Notes: generated by a model not told the origin, from the sequence alone. 64,000 bases of DNA from Terriglobia bacterium (GCA_020073215.1 JAIQFO010000022.1:28341-92340); one strand, 5' to 3'; shown: positions 1-10,360, numbered from the stretch's first letter. Made by a program: numbers and translations.

Positions 1-2103
1 AAGCAGAGCGAGCAAAGTAGATGCCGCCCAGGTGTAGCTTCCGTTGGCCAACTGCTGGAACGAAAAAAAGTGGTGGCGGAGTGTAATTCCCGCGTCTGTA
101 GCCCAATTCCAGCGGGTTGTGACATACAGCAAAGCTGAAACCAGCAGGATGGTCACGAGGCGCAGGGTCACGCCGTGATACTTGGCCGTTGCCTCTAAGT
201 TGATTGCGAGAACGCGGATCACCGAGAAGGCTGCCAGGAAGACAGCCTGATACGCGAACTCTCGAGTTGCAAGGCGCTGTCCGGCGATTGCCAGTGCGAG
301 TCCTACCGTGCACCAGCCGACTGCGGTCCAGCTTTCAGGGAAGGCGATCCACGCCGCAATCAAGATCATGACGCACGCGACATAGGAGAGACGCTGCATC
401 ACGCGCCGGTCAAACTGGCTGGTGAACAGATCGGCCCAACGGCGCAGCACCCAATGCGCGTTGGCATAGAACACGGCGGCCGCGACCACGAAAACAATCG
501 ACAGTGCAAAGTCAGGACGCAAATCGGCGCCATCCATGCGCCTGCCGAAGATTTGGGCCGCGTCCACGCCGATCATCTGTCCGGAAACCAGCAGCGCTCC
601 GAGCACTCCGAGGCGGCGGAAGACAACTTCCCTGGTCCACACTCCGATCAGCAGCAGCGCCTCGGCCTCCAGCAGCCACAGCACCGACAAACGCATGCCC
701 GAGTAGCGGAAGGGAAAAGCTGAAATCAACAGCACCACGCCCAGCGTGGTGAGCACGATGACCGCGCTGCGGCGCCGGGAGACCGCCAGCCGTCCCAGCA
801 GGGTTTCGATCGCGCCGATCGCCAGCAATGCCCAGAATGCCCACTCCGGGTGGACCGACTGGTACTTGAGCAGGGCCAGCAGCAAGACCGTATTCAGCAA
901 GGCCGCCGCGGTGGAGATGTGCTCCTGCCGGTCGTCCGTTGGACGCCGGAGTACATACGACATGCGGAAGATGAGCCAGTACAAAGCGACTATTCCCGCG
1001 CTCGCGGTAAATTCCGGAAAGGGATGCCGCTTGCCATGCATCGGCTCGATGATCGGCCGCAGCCACAAATAATGGTTCAGATAGCTGGCCAGGATCCCGA
1101 ATACCTCGAGCTCAAACCAGCGCATGCGCCCGACAATGACCACCAGCCCCGCTGCCAGCACCGCGCCGGCCGTCAGGCTGTAAACGTTGGAGTGACTGAT
1201 CGAGACCGTCAAGAACGCCAGCAGAAATGCGAGGCCCGTCACCACTTGTGAGCGATAGCGCAGCGTGTGCAAGACCATGGCCGCTGCTACCGCCAGCATA
1301 AGCACCAGGTCGATGGCTTGCGACTGAAGCACCTGCGCCGCCGGAACGTGATACATGGCGTAAGTCGTGAAGAACGACAGCGCCCAACCGCCTCCTATGC
1401 CGGCGCGCGCCAGGACGCGATAACGTTCTCCGCGCTCGAACCAGATTCCCGCACCCAGCATCACGGCAGCGGTCACGAATCCCACCAGTACTTTGCCCGC
1501 GGGTCCGAGCGTCTTGAGCTGGTGTTGGAGGAAGAACGCGATACCAAGCACCAGGATGACGATGCCCAATTTGTTCAACCAGTTCGTGCCCAGCATCTCT
1601 TCGATGTCGAGTGCCGATTTGAGCCGGGCACCGAGCGAGAAATCGATCTCGCGGGCGGCGAAAGCCGGTTGAGGCGGCGGTGTCTCCAAGGCGGGAGCAG
1701 GAGGAACTGCTTGACCGGCGGGGGAAGGAGAGCCTGCCATTATCGGAGCGATGGTTTCTTGAGTTACCCAACTCTCGGCGACTCGTACCGAGGCGGAGGG
1801 CTCGACGACCGGTGGTAGAGGCGATGGTGAGACCGTATCTTGTGAAGGTGGTGGGATGGAAGAAGCTGCGAGCGGGCTGCCGGCTGTCTTTGGTGTGGAC
1901 GCTTCCGGGGCTGGGCTGGGGCGCTGAGCTTGAAGTGCTCGCAGCGTTTCTTCGAGTGCGTAAGTGCGCGCGGTCAATTCCCGCCAGCGCTCTTGATCTT
2001 CACCACGTTCGCGTCTGCGCCTGGAATGCGCTCGCCAGACCAACACCCAGGGACCGAGCAGCACGAGTAACACAATCCCGACGATAGGAACAAACTCTTC
2101 CAT
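1..2103 (-). CDS. DUF2339 family multi-pass membrane protein (3' end cut by window edge)
   Basis: One reading frame stays open from an ATG at 2103 to base 1, giving at least 701 residues with no stop, so the C-terminus lies outside the window. Residues 1-20 form a first membrane helix (EEFVPIVGIVLLVLLGPWVL). A basic, charged stretch and a Pro/Ala/Ser-rich linker of about residues 65-150 follow. From about residue 175 the protein is almost continuous hydrophobic helices (KLGIVILVLGIAFFLQ onward), the architecture of DUF2339 predicted membrane proteins. The function of that family is not established. It lies 123 bases downstream of the glucan-synthase-like gene on the same strand and may be co-transcribed with it. 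A role in envelope polysaccharide handling is inference from that position only. Confidence 0.85.
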   Translation of the reverse strand, partial: MEEFVPIVGIVLLVLLGPWVLVWRAHSRRRRERGEDQERWRELTARTYALEETLRALQAQRPSPAPEASTPKTAGSPLAASSIPPPSQDTVSPSPLPPVVEPSASVRVAESWVTQETIAPIMAGSPSPAGQAVPPAPALETPPPQPAFAAREIDFSLGARLKSALDIEEMLGTNWLNKLGIVILVLGIAFFLQHQLKTLGPAGKVLVGFVTAAVMLGAGIWFERGERYRVLARAGIGGGWALSFFTTYAMYHVPAAQVLQSQAIDLVLMLAVAAAMVLHTLRYRSQVVTGLAFLLAFLTVSISHSNVYSLTAGAVLAAGLVVIVGRMRWFELEVFGILASYLNHYLWLRPIIEPMHGKRHPFPEFTASAGIVALYWLIFRMSYVLRRPTDDRQEHISTAAALLNTVLLLALLKYQSVHPEWAFWALLAIGAIETLLGRLAVSRRRSAVIVLTTLGVVLLISAFPFRYSGMRLSVLWLLEAEALLLIGVWTREVVFRRLGVLGALLVSGQMIGVDAAQIFGRRMDGADLRPDFALSIVFVVAAAVFYANAHWVLRRWADLFTSQFDRRVMQRLSYVACVMILIAAWIAFPESWTAVGWCTVGLALAIAGQRLATREFAYQAVFLAAFSVIRVLAINLEATAKYHGVTLRLVTILLVSALLYVTTRWNWATDAGITLRHHFFSFQQLANGSYTWAASTLLALL

Positions 2104-2226
2104 CGCGCTCAGTCTTGCACAGAAGAGATTACACGAGCACGGGGGATTCTACGACACAATTTGCGGAATCAGCGATTTCACTATCTTTGACGCTGCCCGT
2201 GGAGCGGGAAGCTATTTCATGGAAAT

Positions 2227-5200
2227 TCACACGGGGCGCATGTGGGCGACCGGCTTCTCCTGCAACAGGAGTTCCGTGGCCTGCACTCGCCGGTCGGAGT
2301 GAAACCAGTGTTGCACCACGTTGTCACAAAGAAAGTTGGCCAAGGCGAGCAGGCTCATTCCCTCATGGTGAACCATCCACGAGCGGACGATCTCGCAACG
2401 AGGGGCGCGGAAGCGGCTGCGAGAGTTGGTGTAGTCGGCGGCCTCATAAAATCCGTACGGACCGAACCATCCCAGGGAATGCATCCGGTGCAGATTGCTT
2501 AGCGCGCCCTTGCGATCCACACTCAAGGCTAGAAGTGTGGAGTACGGCGAAACGACCAAGGGGTCCGATTCGTTCTTTTTCTGGGCAAGGTTGGGCACGC
2601 CGAATGCTTCGTAGTGGTAGTCTCCGGCCTCGTTGCGCTTCGAGCAGGCAGACTCGGAAATACCCCAGGGAATGCCCTTATCGGCCGCGTATGCCTGTTG
2701 TGATTGCACCGCGGCGACGCTGGCCCGATCGAGCAATGTGTTGGGATAGTTACGCATCCATATCGAAGGCATCAGGTACTCGAACATGGTTCCGGTCCAG
2801 GAGAGCAGAACCGGGCGACCACGATCGCGCGTGAACGGCCGGTTAAGCCGGAACCAGCAGTCTTGCGGGATGTCTTCCTTCGCGATGGCAATGAAGACCG
2901 CCGTGCGCGGCTCAGTGGCCAGTAAGTCGTAACAGTAGGGGAGCAGTTCTTCGGACTGGGCGTCGAATCCTACAGACATCAGCAGACGCTGCTTATCCAA
3001 CAAGAAGGTAAAGTCCATCGCGTTGGCGAGGGCGGCGGCCTGTTCGCTGGCCTGGCGCAGATCATCGATGAGACGGAGGGCATTCTGCCGCGCTTCTGGA
3101 AGCATGAGTTTAAGACGCTTGCAGAGCTGTCCATCTCCGTTTCGTACGGATTGAAGCGTGTCATCAAGACGCGCCTCTAGCTCTGTAATCAGGTCGGGCA
3201 GTTGCCGCAGAAGAACGTCGTCAATAAAGCTGGCGCCATTCGCCAACTTTTCTCGTAGTTCGGTGAACTCGGGGAGCATCCAGGGAATATAGGCCCGCAC
3301 CAGGTCGCGGACGTGCTGGACTCGCAAGTGCGCTTGCTGGCGGAACCACGCAGTTTCAGAATCAGGGTTGGAGTCCGCGGGAGATTTTTTTTCGTCGAGA
3401 ACTTCCTCAGAGAAATTCAAGACAGGCGTCAGCCAATCTTCGCCTCGGAACTCCGCTTCCGAGTGCGACAATACCCGCTTGGGAAGTGCCCGCAAGTTGA
3501 CGAGGACTCGAAGGTGATCCAGCAAACCCTCGGCCAGTCCTCGGTCAAGAAGGGGCTGGCGCAAGCGATCGAGGCATCCCTGCTGCAACGTCCAGAGCGA
3601 GGCTACCAGGTTGCCGCTGTCGACCGAAGAAATGAAGAACGGCGGTTTCGGTTCGAGGGTGCGGGTCTCATACCAGTTCATCAGGTGGCCGCGGTACTTG
3701 GGGAGGCGGATGAGCGTATTCATCGTCTTCCTGGTCAATTCGGCCAGCTCTGGAACCGTGACATAGCCGAGTTCGTTCGCCGCCTGCCTTGCGTTCAGAA
3801 GAAGTCCCATGTTCGTCGGGGATATGCTGGACGCCACCTTTCGCGGTTTGTCCTCAACGTTATCCGGCACCAGCCAGTTGTGTTCCTCGCTGGAAAACTG
3901 GGCAAAGTATCGCCAGGTATGGAGGGCGACGCTGCGTAGGAGCCAAGCATCCTTGCGAGAAATCTCGGGTGCCGGTGCGAGCGGAGAGGCGTTGAGCCAG
4001 AGCGCGAGGAGCCTGCTACAGGCCCACAGGCCAAGAATCGGAGCGGCGGCCAGTAATGATTGGGGGCGGGCCAGCCAAATCACCAAACCCAGGCCGATGG
4101 CAAGCAAGGGCATCCAGTCGATATACCGCTCAACCGGGGTCCGGCGGGTTCCCAGTTCCGCTTCCGCGGCCGTTTCCCAATCGAGCAGGCGCTCTCGCGT
4201 AACCACGTAGCGGACGAGCGCTCGCACCACGGCGTCCAGCGACAACAGCGTCTGGTGGGCCAGAAGAGTCAAGGTAAGCAGGATCGTGAAGTTGGCGGCC
4301 ATGAGGTTGCCCAGAGCATCACGAACCATTCGCGCCTGGCGCGCCGCCGCCGCACGGGCCAGCCCGAAGGCAAATTCGACCCAGGCTGGGACAAACAAAA
4401 TGCAAATCGTGGCGAGGGTCCAGAGAAAGGGATGGCCCATCACCAGCCAGCCGAACAAAAGCAATAAGCAAGTCGCCGGTTCGACCAGGCTGCGGCGCAG
4501 GTTGTCGAGGATTTTCCAGCGCGAAACCAGCGAGATCGGATTCGGGACCCACGCGCCAGACTGGTCGCGCACACGGTCCGTCAGCCATTCCACAATCTGC
4601 CAGTCGCCGCGAAGCCAGCGGTGCTTCCGGCGGTTGTAGGCGCTGTAATGCGAGGGATAGTCCTCAATCACCACAATGTCGGTGGTCAGCCCGGCGCGGG
4701 CGTATGCACCTTCGACCAAGTCATGGCTCAGCAGGGCATTCCGCGGAAAGCGGCGGTCGAGAACACGCAACAAAGTATCGACCTCGTAAATGCCTTTTCC
4801 AGCGAATGTGCCTTCTCCATACAGATCCTGATAGACGTCGGAAATGGCGCGCGTGTATGGGTCAAGACCGGTCTCACCGGCGAAGATGGCGGCGAGCCGC
4901 GAACGTGCGGTGCACTGCACGCTGATGCCGACGCGGGGCTGCAGAATCCCATATCCGGCCACCACAATATTGTTGACGGGATCGACGATCGCCTGATTCA
5001 GAGGATGGGCAATCGCTCCCACCATGCGGTGAGCCGTTCCCCGCGGGAGTTCGGTATCGGTGTCGAGCGTGATTACGAAGCGAACCTTGGGCAGCGTCGA
5101 GAGATCTCCGACTTTCACCGGAAACCTGTCGTATTGACCACGCAGAAGTTGGTTCAGATCGAGCAGCTTTCCGCGTTTGCGCTCCCATCCCATCCATCCT

Positions 5201-6714
5201 CGTTGGCGCGGGTTGTAGACCCGGTGGCGATGAAAAAGGTAGAAAGAGCCGGAATTTTGTCCGGAATATCTTTCGTTCAATTCGCGGATCAGCTTCGCAG
5301 CCAACGCCACCAGCGGATTTTCTTCGGGAGCCGGTTGATGCGAATCGGGCAGGTCGGAGACGATCGCGAAGTGAAGATTGCGATTGTGGTTGCCCAGAAA
5401 ACGCACTTCCAGACTTTCCACCAGACCATGCACCTGTTCTTCATTGAGCAAGAGCGTTGGAATCGCCACCAGGGTCGTGCAATCGTCGGGAATGTCCTCG
5501 GAAAAGTCCAGCTTGGGCAAGCTTCCCGCGGGCAGCAGGTTGGTGGTCAAATAGTTCATCAACTGAACCGCCGCCTGGGAACTGGGCAGCAACAGAATCA
5601 GCATCGAAAGCAGCACGAGTACAGGGGAAGTCCAGGCAGGGGTCAATAGCCACACGGCCCCGGTCATGATGGCGAAAGTCAGGACGCCAATTCCGAAGAA
5701 GAGGTATTCATCGGGATGGTTTTGCAACCAGGCGCGGAGGCGTTCGCCAAAGGTGGGGTGGTAGCCGACCCTCTGACAGAGAAGGGTTGTTCCTTCGCTC
5801 ACGAGATAGTAGCCAATGTGGCGTTCTCGCAATCGAATCCGTGGGTCGCTGAATTGCTTGTGCTCAGCCTGCTGCGCCAGGGTGAGCGCCTCCTTCGCGA
5901 CTCCTAACTCGGTGCGATCGGAGCGCCTGGCGATGTTTGCCACTCTTTCGCGATAGACGTTCCGGCTCTCAATGTCCATGGCGGAATAGGCGTTCGCCGG
6001 ATCGTCACGCAGAATGCTGTCGAAGGGGATGAGCGCTTCCAGTTCTTCCTTCCAGGAAGTTTGGGTTGAGTTCCGTAAGCTGCGGATTTGCGTGGTAACG
6101 CGCTTCGAGGACTTGCTCATCGGATCGTCGACGAGACACTTGCCGCGGGACGCAATCCGTTCCAGTAGAACCAGCTTCAGCGACGGGACCAGGGCGCCAA
6201 TCTCATGGAACTGGAGAGGGGTGGTTTCCTCAAAAGCCAGACAGAACGTTCTGAACTTGTCTTTGCAAAAGATGTCTTCAGTCTCATTGAAAAAGGCCTC
6301 GGCGATCGCCAGCACCCGGGGCACGATTTCGCCTTCGTTGCCAACGTGGGGAAGGCGGGTCAGCGGCCCAAGATCTTCCGCCACCAGACGGGCCGCCGAG
6401 GAGAGCGGCTGCGCGTTGTCGCGGAGCCAGAGCAGATCCTCCGAACCGGGGGCCTGCGCAAAGGCCGCGTCCACTTTTTCAAATACTGCACGGAGCTCTG
6501 CCGTGAGCGCTCGGCAACGCCTTGCGAATGTGTCGGACGAGGATACTTTGGGCAGCCAACCCAGACGCGCGGCTAACCGCATCGCAGCCTCGCGCATGGT
6601 TTGAAGCTCTGCCTGCGGAGGCTCCGCCTCTCGAAGCTCCGTCTCCCAAGTGTCTCTAGAAGAATGCTTCCGTTCTCGTTCCCAGATGCTCTCGGTCTGA
6701 ATCGTAGAAACCAT
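2227..6714 (-). CDS. cyclic beta-1,2-glucan synthase-like protein (GT84 plus glucoamylase-like domain, no GH94)
   Basis: 1495 residues, ATG start. Residues 1-340 are a soluble helical region. Membrane helices occur near 345-395 and again around 730-880. A glycosyltransferase domain lies between them, with the donor-site motif VITLDTDTELPRGTAH near residue 548 and the RKHRWLRGDWQ motif near 700, as in NdvB/Cgs enzymes (GT84). The last 200 or so residues (GIPWGISESA, YGFYEAADYT, VRSWMVHHEGMSLLALAN) match the glucoamylase-like cyclisation domain of these enzymes (PF10091, now called GH189). Known Cgs proteins run to about 2800 residues with a C-terminal GH94 phosphorylase part. This one stops at the position where GH94 would begin. 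It probably makes a beta-1,2-glucan from UDP-glucose at the inner membrane. Whether the product is cyclic, and what sets its length, is unknown. An ABC exporter gene lies 58 bases upstream. Confidence 0.85.
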   Translation of the reverse strand: MVSTIQTESIWERERKHSSRDTWETELREAEPPQAELQTMREAAMRLAARLGWLPKVSSSDTFARRCRALTAELRAVFEKVDAAFAQAPGSEDLLWLRDNAQPLSSAARLVAEDLGPLTRLPHVGNEGEIVPRVLAIAEAFFNETEDIFCKDKFRTFCLAFEETTPLQFHEIGALVPSLKLVLLERIASRGKCLVDDPMSKSSKRVTTQIRSLRNSTQTSWKEELEALIPFDSILRDDPANAYSAMDIESRNVYRERVANIARRSDRTELGVAKEALTLAQQAEHKQFSDPRIRLRERHIGYYLVSEGTTLLCQRVGYHPTFGERLRAWLQNHPDEYLFFGIGVLTFAIMTGAVWLLTPAWTSPVLVLLSMLILLLPSSQAAVQLMNYLTTNLLPAGSLPKLDFSEDIPDDCTTLVAIPTLLLNEEQVHGLVESLEVRFLGNHNRNLHFAIVSDLPDSHQPAPEENPLVALAAKLIRELNERYSGQNSGSFYLFHRHRVYNPRQRGWMGWERKRGKLLDLNQLLRGQYDRFPVKVGDLSTLPKVRFVITLDTDTELPRGTAHRMVGAIAHPLNQAIVDPVNNIVVAGYGILQPRVGISVQCTARSRLAAIFAGETGLDPYTRAISDVYQDLYGEGTFAGKGIYEVDTLLRVLDRRFPRNALLSHDLVEGAYARAGLTTDIVVIEDYPSHYSAYNRRKHRWLRGDWQIVEWLTDRVRDQSGAWVPNPISLVSRWKILDNLRRSLVEPATCLLLLFGWLVMGHPFLWTLATICILFVPAWVEFAFGLARAAAARQARMVRDALGNLMAANFTILLTLTLLAHQTLLSLDAVVRALVRYVVTRERLLDWETAAEAELGTRRTPVERYIDWMPLLAIGLGLVIWLARPQSLLAAAPILGLWACSRLLALWLNASPLAPAPEISRKDAWLLRSVALHTWRYFAQFSSEEHNWLVPDNVEDKPRKVASSISPTNMGLLLNARQAANELGYVTVPELAELTRKTMNTLIRLPKYRGHLMNWYETRTLEPKPPFFISSVDSGNLVASLWTLQQGCLDRLRQPLLDRGLAEGLLDHLRVLVNLRALPKRVLSHSEAEFRGEDWLTPVLNFSEEVLDEKKSPADSNPDSETAWFRQQAHLRVQHVRDLVRAYIPWMLPEFTELREKLANGASFIDDVLLRQLPDLITELEARLDDTLQSVRNGDGQLCKRLKLMLPEARQNALRLIDDLRQASEQAAALANAMDFTFLLDKQRLLMSVGFDAQSEELLPYCYDLLATEPRTAVFIAIAKEDIPQDCWFRLNRPFTRDRGRPVLLSWTGTMFEYLMPSIWMRNYPNTLLDRASVAAVQSQQAYAADKGIPWGISESACSKRNEAGDYHYEAFGVPNLAQKKNESDPLVVSPYSTLLALSVDRKGALSNLHRMHSLGWFGPYGFYEAADYTNSRSRFRAPRCEIVRSWMVHHEGMSLLALANFLCDNVVQHWFHSDRRVQATELLLQEKPVAHMRPV

Positions 6715-6772
6715 CTTCAGTCAATCCATCCTTCGGTCTTCTGTCTTCGGTCCTCTGTCTTCGTTTGTGCCT

Positions 6773-8593
6773 TCAGCGGTAACTGGCGGCCTGCAGCTCA
6801 AACATTTCCGCATAGCGGCCGCCGAGGTGGGTCAATGCATCATGATCCCCGTCTTCCGCGATGCGCCCCTTCTCGAGCACCACGATTCGATCCGCCATGC
6901 GCACGGTCGAAAACCGGTGCGAAATGAACAGGGCCATCTTCCCGGCAGTCAACTCGGCAAACCGCTGAAAGACTTCATATTCGCTGCGGGCGTCGAGCGC
7001 CGCAGTCGGTTCATCCAGAATCAGTATTTGCGCATCGCGCAGATAGGCTCGCGCGAGCGCGACTTTTTGCCATTCGCCACCCGAGAGATCGACTCCGCCG
7101 TCAAAGCGCCTGCCCAGCATCTGTTCGTATCCGGAGGGAAGTTTGCCTACAACCTCGTCGGCCATGCTTTTCTGGGCCGACTGCCGCAGCAGCGGCAGGT
7201 TCTCGAGCTGCTCGATGCGGCCCACGGCTATGTTTTCGCGCGCGGTCATCTCGTAGCGCATGTAGTCCTGGAAGATCACGCCGATTTCGCGGTAGAGGTC
7301 TTCGAGGTTGTACTCGCGCAGATCCACTCCATCCAGCAACACTTGTCCTTCCAACGGGTCGTAGAGGCGCGTCAGCAGCTTAACGATGGTGGTCTTCCCT
7401 TCTCCGTTTTCCCCGATCAGCGCCACCCGCTCGCCGGGGCGCAGGTGAAAGTTCAATCCATTTAGAACCAGGCGCGAACTTCCTGGATATCGGAAGGAAA
7501 CATTCCGGAATTCGAATCCGCGCTGGATGGGACGCGGCGCCGGCAAAGCGTTGGGCTTCGATTCGATGGTGGGCCGCATCTCGAAAAATGCAATCAGGTC
7601 GGTCAGGAACAAAGCCTGATCGGCGATTGTGGACAGCGTGGAAAAGGTTTGTTGCAGGTTCGAGCTCGCCTCTCGAATGGCATTGGCCAACAAAGTCAGA
7701 GTGCCGAAGCTGAACACGCCCGTGACCGTCTTCCAAACCGCAAACACGTAGGCGGTGTAGTAGCCCGCAGTGCCAATCGCGGAAAGGAACGTACCTGTCG
7801 TCACTTTTCGACGCGCGAGGGCAACATCTTCTTCATAAACCTGGTTGGAAAGCCCCCTGAACCGGTTGGTCAGGAAATCTTTTAGACCAAATAGCTTCAA
7901 TTCCTTAGCTGCTTCTTTGCTGCCGCCCAGAATGCGCAGGTAATCGAGCTGGCGACGGACGGGAGTCTGGCGAAAATTCTTGGCGTATCCCAAGAATGCA
8001 AAGTGAGTTTCTCCCATGAAGGCTGGAATCACACCGACGATCAGCAGCAGCAAGAGCCAGGGCGAAAACACCATGATCGAGACCGATAATGTAATCGTCG
8101 TAATCACCTGCTGGATGAGGCGTCCAATCGCCTGGATCATGAACAAGCGGTCGGTGGCCTGAACGCGGGCTCGCTCCAGCCGGTCGTAGAAGGCGGGATC
8201 TTCGTAGGCCATCAGGTCCAGGCTGGCAGCGTGTTCCATGACGCGAACGCTTACGTAGTTCGTGTACTTGCCCGCGAGCAGGGCATCGAGGTAGTCGATC
8301 ACGCGGCTGAGAACGCCGGCGCTGACGGCGATGGCAAACTCGGCGGCGACCAGCCACCACAGCCTCGCTCCGACAGGTTCATGAGTCGTGAGGATGCGGA
8401 AGATCGTATCGATAATGAGCTTGGAGACCCAGAACAACGCGGGTGGAAGCAGAGAAGCGAGAACCCGGGAGATCAGCCCAAGGACGACGACCGTGCGTCC
8501 GGACTCCCACACAAAGCGCAGGACCGCGGGGACATTGCGGAGCGCAGAAAGTCGCTCCCGCCATCCGCCACGGAACTCTGATTTCCCGGTCAT
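6773..8593 (-). CDS. ABC exporter, fused membrane and ATPase domains
   Basis: 606 residues. The N-terminal half carries about six membrane helices (roughly residues 30-330). The C-terminal half is a full nucleotide-binding domain: Walker A GENGEGKTT near residue 391, signature LSGGEWQK near 499, and Walker B ILILDEPTAALD near 521. The Walker A is slightly unusual, with Glu before GKTT. This is a type IV half-transporter that should act as a homodimer in the inner membrane. It lies between a glucan synthase-like gene and a secreted glucanase-like gene, so an NdvA-like job of exporting the glucan is a reasonable inference. The sequence alone does not exclude a lipid or peptide exporter. Confidence 0.85.
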   Translation of the reverse strand: MTGKSEFRGGWRERLSALRNVPAVLRFVWESGRTVVVLGLISRVLASLLPPALFWVSKLIIDTIFRILTTHEPVGARLWWLVAAEFAIAVSAGVLSRVIDYLDALLAGKYTNYVSVRVMEHAASLDLMAYEDPAFYDRLERARVQATDRLFMIQAIGRLIQQVITTITLSVSIMVFSPWLLLLLIVGVIPAFMGETHFAFLGYAKNFRQTPVRRQLDYLRILGGSKEAAKELKLFGLKDFLTNRFRGLSNQVYEEDVALARRKVTTGTFLSAIGTAGYYTAYVFAVWKTVTGVFSFGTLTLLANAIREASSNLQQTFSTLSTIADQALFLTDLIAFFEMRPTIESKPNALPAPRPIQRGFEFRNVSFRYPGSSRLVLNGLNFHLRPGERVALIGENGEGKTTIVKLLTRLYDPLEGQVLLDGVDLREYNLEDLYREIGVIFQDYMRYEMTARENIAVGRIEQLENLPLLRQSAQKSMADEVVGKLPSGYEQMLGRRFDGGVDLSGGEWQKVALARAYLRDAQILILDEPTAALDARSEYEVFQRFAELTAGKMALFISHRFSTVRMADRIVVLEKGRIAEDGDHDALTHLGGRYAEMFELQAASYR

Positions 8594-8820
8594 GAAGGAA
8601 TCCCCAGCGCCTGGGAACCGGAGCGGATCGCCCCAGGTACACGAAACAACGCGGCCCAGGTGTCAGTCGAAGCGGCGGATAGCTTAAGTTTAGCCGAATC
8701 CATTTCAGGCAAGCAATGGTGGCTGCTCGAAGCCATCAAAACGACGCTTGGATGAAACGAACCGCCCCACGGCTGGCTGAGCGAAGAAGACTCCCGGGAG
8801 GGACAACTCTTCCGCTGTTG

Positions 8821-10161
8821 TCAGTATTTATGGAAGCCCGCTCGGTCCATTCCCCGCCGCGCTTCCGGAGTCTTCATGAACGTGTCCCAGACAAACCCGG
8901 TTCGCAGATTTTCGGCCATCAACAGAACAATCCCCGTGTCGATGCCGATCACGTCGGAATCATACCAGTTCCTGAGAGGATTGAACGCGTTTACGAATCC
9001 GTACTTGTTCCAGGCCAACGGGTAACGGCTTCGTATCGTCTTCAAAACATGCATGGTGGCGTCGGGCAGAAACGGCAAGGACCCGCCGGCTGCACTCGGA
9101 ACCACGGTGCCATCGATAGGTCCCGTGGCAGGAGGTCCGCCCCAAGCGACATAGCCGTCGTGCTCGGAGTCGGAAGCGGTGATACCCCAGAGATCCTCGC
9201 TGTAGTCTGGGAATTGCTTGCCTAACTCCAAGCAAAAACGTCGATGGACTTCGGTGGCAGTCGCGGAATTCTGGAAATAGTCGGCGAACTTGTCGCGCTT
9301 GCCGCGAAAATCAAACCACGCCTGCGAATACTGGTGCACGAAGAGCGGGGCAAACGATCCGATGTAGCGCAGGCCGTCATATTCAAACGTCAGACGCTTC
9401 CATGCGTTCCAGGTTTCCTGCTTCAGGGGATGGGCCGACGACCCCATGCCTAGCAGATACATCATCATCAGTTCGCTGTAGTAATCCCAACGCGAGGAAA
9501 GAAATCCAACTTCCGGGGTCCACCCGTGGTTTAGCAGGGAGGTGTCCTCGGAAAGCCACGTCCAATCGACGCGGTTGAAGATGAGGTCGGCAAGCTCTGC
9601 GACCCCGCGATGACGGAAATGCTGGCGGCAGGTAAGAACCCCACAGAGCAGAATAGCCGTATCCACCGAAGACACCTCGGAGTCGAACATGCGCTCGCCC
9701 GTTTCGGGGTTGGCAAAGTGATAGAAAAAGCCGCGGTGGTTGGGTAGTTTCTTCCATAAAAAGCGCAGAGTGGCAAAGAGGCGCTCCAGCGCAGCACTCG
9801 TAGAGATGAATCCTCGCTGATCCGCAATGCAGAGAGCGGTAAGACCGAAGCCCGTCGCGGCAATGCTGGACGCAACGTTTGGATTGTCTTTGTGAACGTT
9901 GCAACGGTCCTTGACCATCCCCGTTTTCGGGCTGGCCTGCTCCCAGAAAAAAAGAAAGCTTGCGCTTTCCAACTCGTTAAGAAACCGATCGTCTTCCTCT
10001 GACAGAGCCGGTGCCCCGGAAGCGCTGCCAACTCGAGCAGAGGATTGTGCCTGTGAGTACAAAGGTGCCAAGAGTTCTGCCAGGGGTAGGCAAAGACTCG
10101 CCCCGACAACCTGACGCAGGATCTGCCGGCGCGAAAGTAGATTCGGGTTGGCATCACTCAT
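8821..10161 (-). CDS. secreted glucoamylase-like protein (PF10091/GH144-type), probable beta-glucanase
   Basis: 446 residues. The N-terminus has a twin-arginine-like signal (SRRQILRQVVGASLCLPLAE) followed by a linker to about residue 55, so export to the periplasm is likely. The rest is a single glucoamylase-like (alpha/alpha)6 domain: FLFFWEQASPKTGMVKDRC, SIAATGFGLTALCIADQRG and GFFYHFANPETGER are typical. Characterised members related to this family are endo-beta-1,2-glucanases (GH144), while many are annotated only as putative glucoamylase. It starts the minus-strand run that also contains the ABC exporter and the glucan synthase-like gene, which favours a beta-1,2-glucan substrate. A 227-base gap follows before the exporter. 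Confidence 0.8.
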   Translation of the reverse strand: MSDANPNLLSRRQILRQVVGASLCLPLAELLAPLYSQAQSSARVGSASGAPALSEEDDRFLNELESASFLFFWEQASPKTGMVKDRCNVHKDNPNVASSIAATGFGLTALCIADQRGFISTSAALERLFATLRFLWKKLPNHRGFFYHFANPETGERMFDSEVSSVDTAILLCGVLTCRQHFRHRGVAELADLIFNRVDWTWLSEDTSLLNHGWTPEVGFLSSRWDYYSELMMMYLLGMGSSAHPLKQETWNAWKRLTFEYDGLRYIGSFAPLFVHQYSQAWFDFRGKRDKFADYFQNSATATEVHRRFCLELGKQFPDYSEDLWGITASDSEHDGYVAWGGPPATGPIDGTVVPSAAGGSLPFLPDATMHVLKTIRSRYPLAWNKYGFVNAFNPLRNWYDSDVIGIDTGIVLLMAENLRTGFVWDTFMKTPEARRGMDRAGFHKY

Positions 10162-10360
10162 GCGTTTGCGTTTCCAGTGACCAGGGCAATTTCACAGTTA
10201 CGGGGACACAACTCGATGACATCTACGGGTACAGCATCAAGGATAATTCCTTCTGTGTATGCGACGCTCCGTTCAAGAATGCGGCCCCCGTGCTGCCTCT
10301 TGCCGCACCCGTGGAACATTCGCGACCTGGCCCTCATCTATATATATTTATTTATCATAG

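Noticed and set aside
512..1771. Two medium-length reading frames on the minus strand that suggested a broken or frameshifted gene at the left edge
   Set aside because: A different frame from the ATG at 2103 is open all the way to base 1 and gives a coherent DUF2339 membrane protein, so these are out-of-frame shadows and no frameshift is needed.
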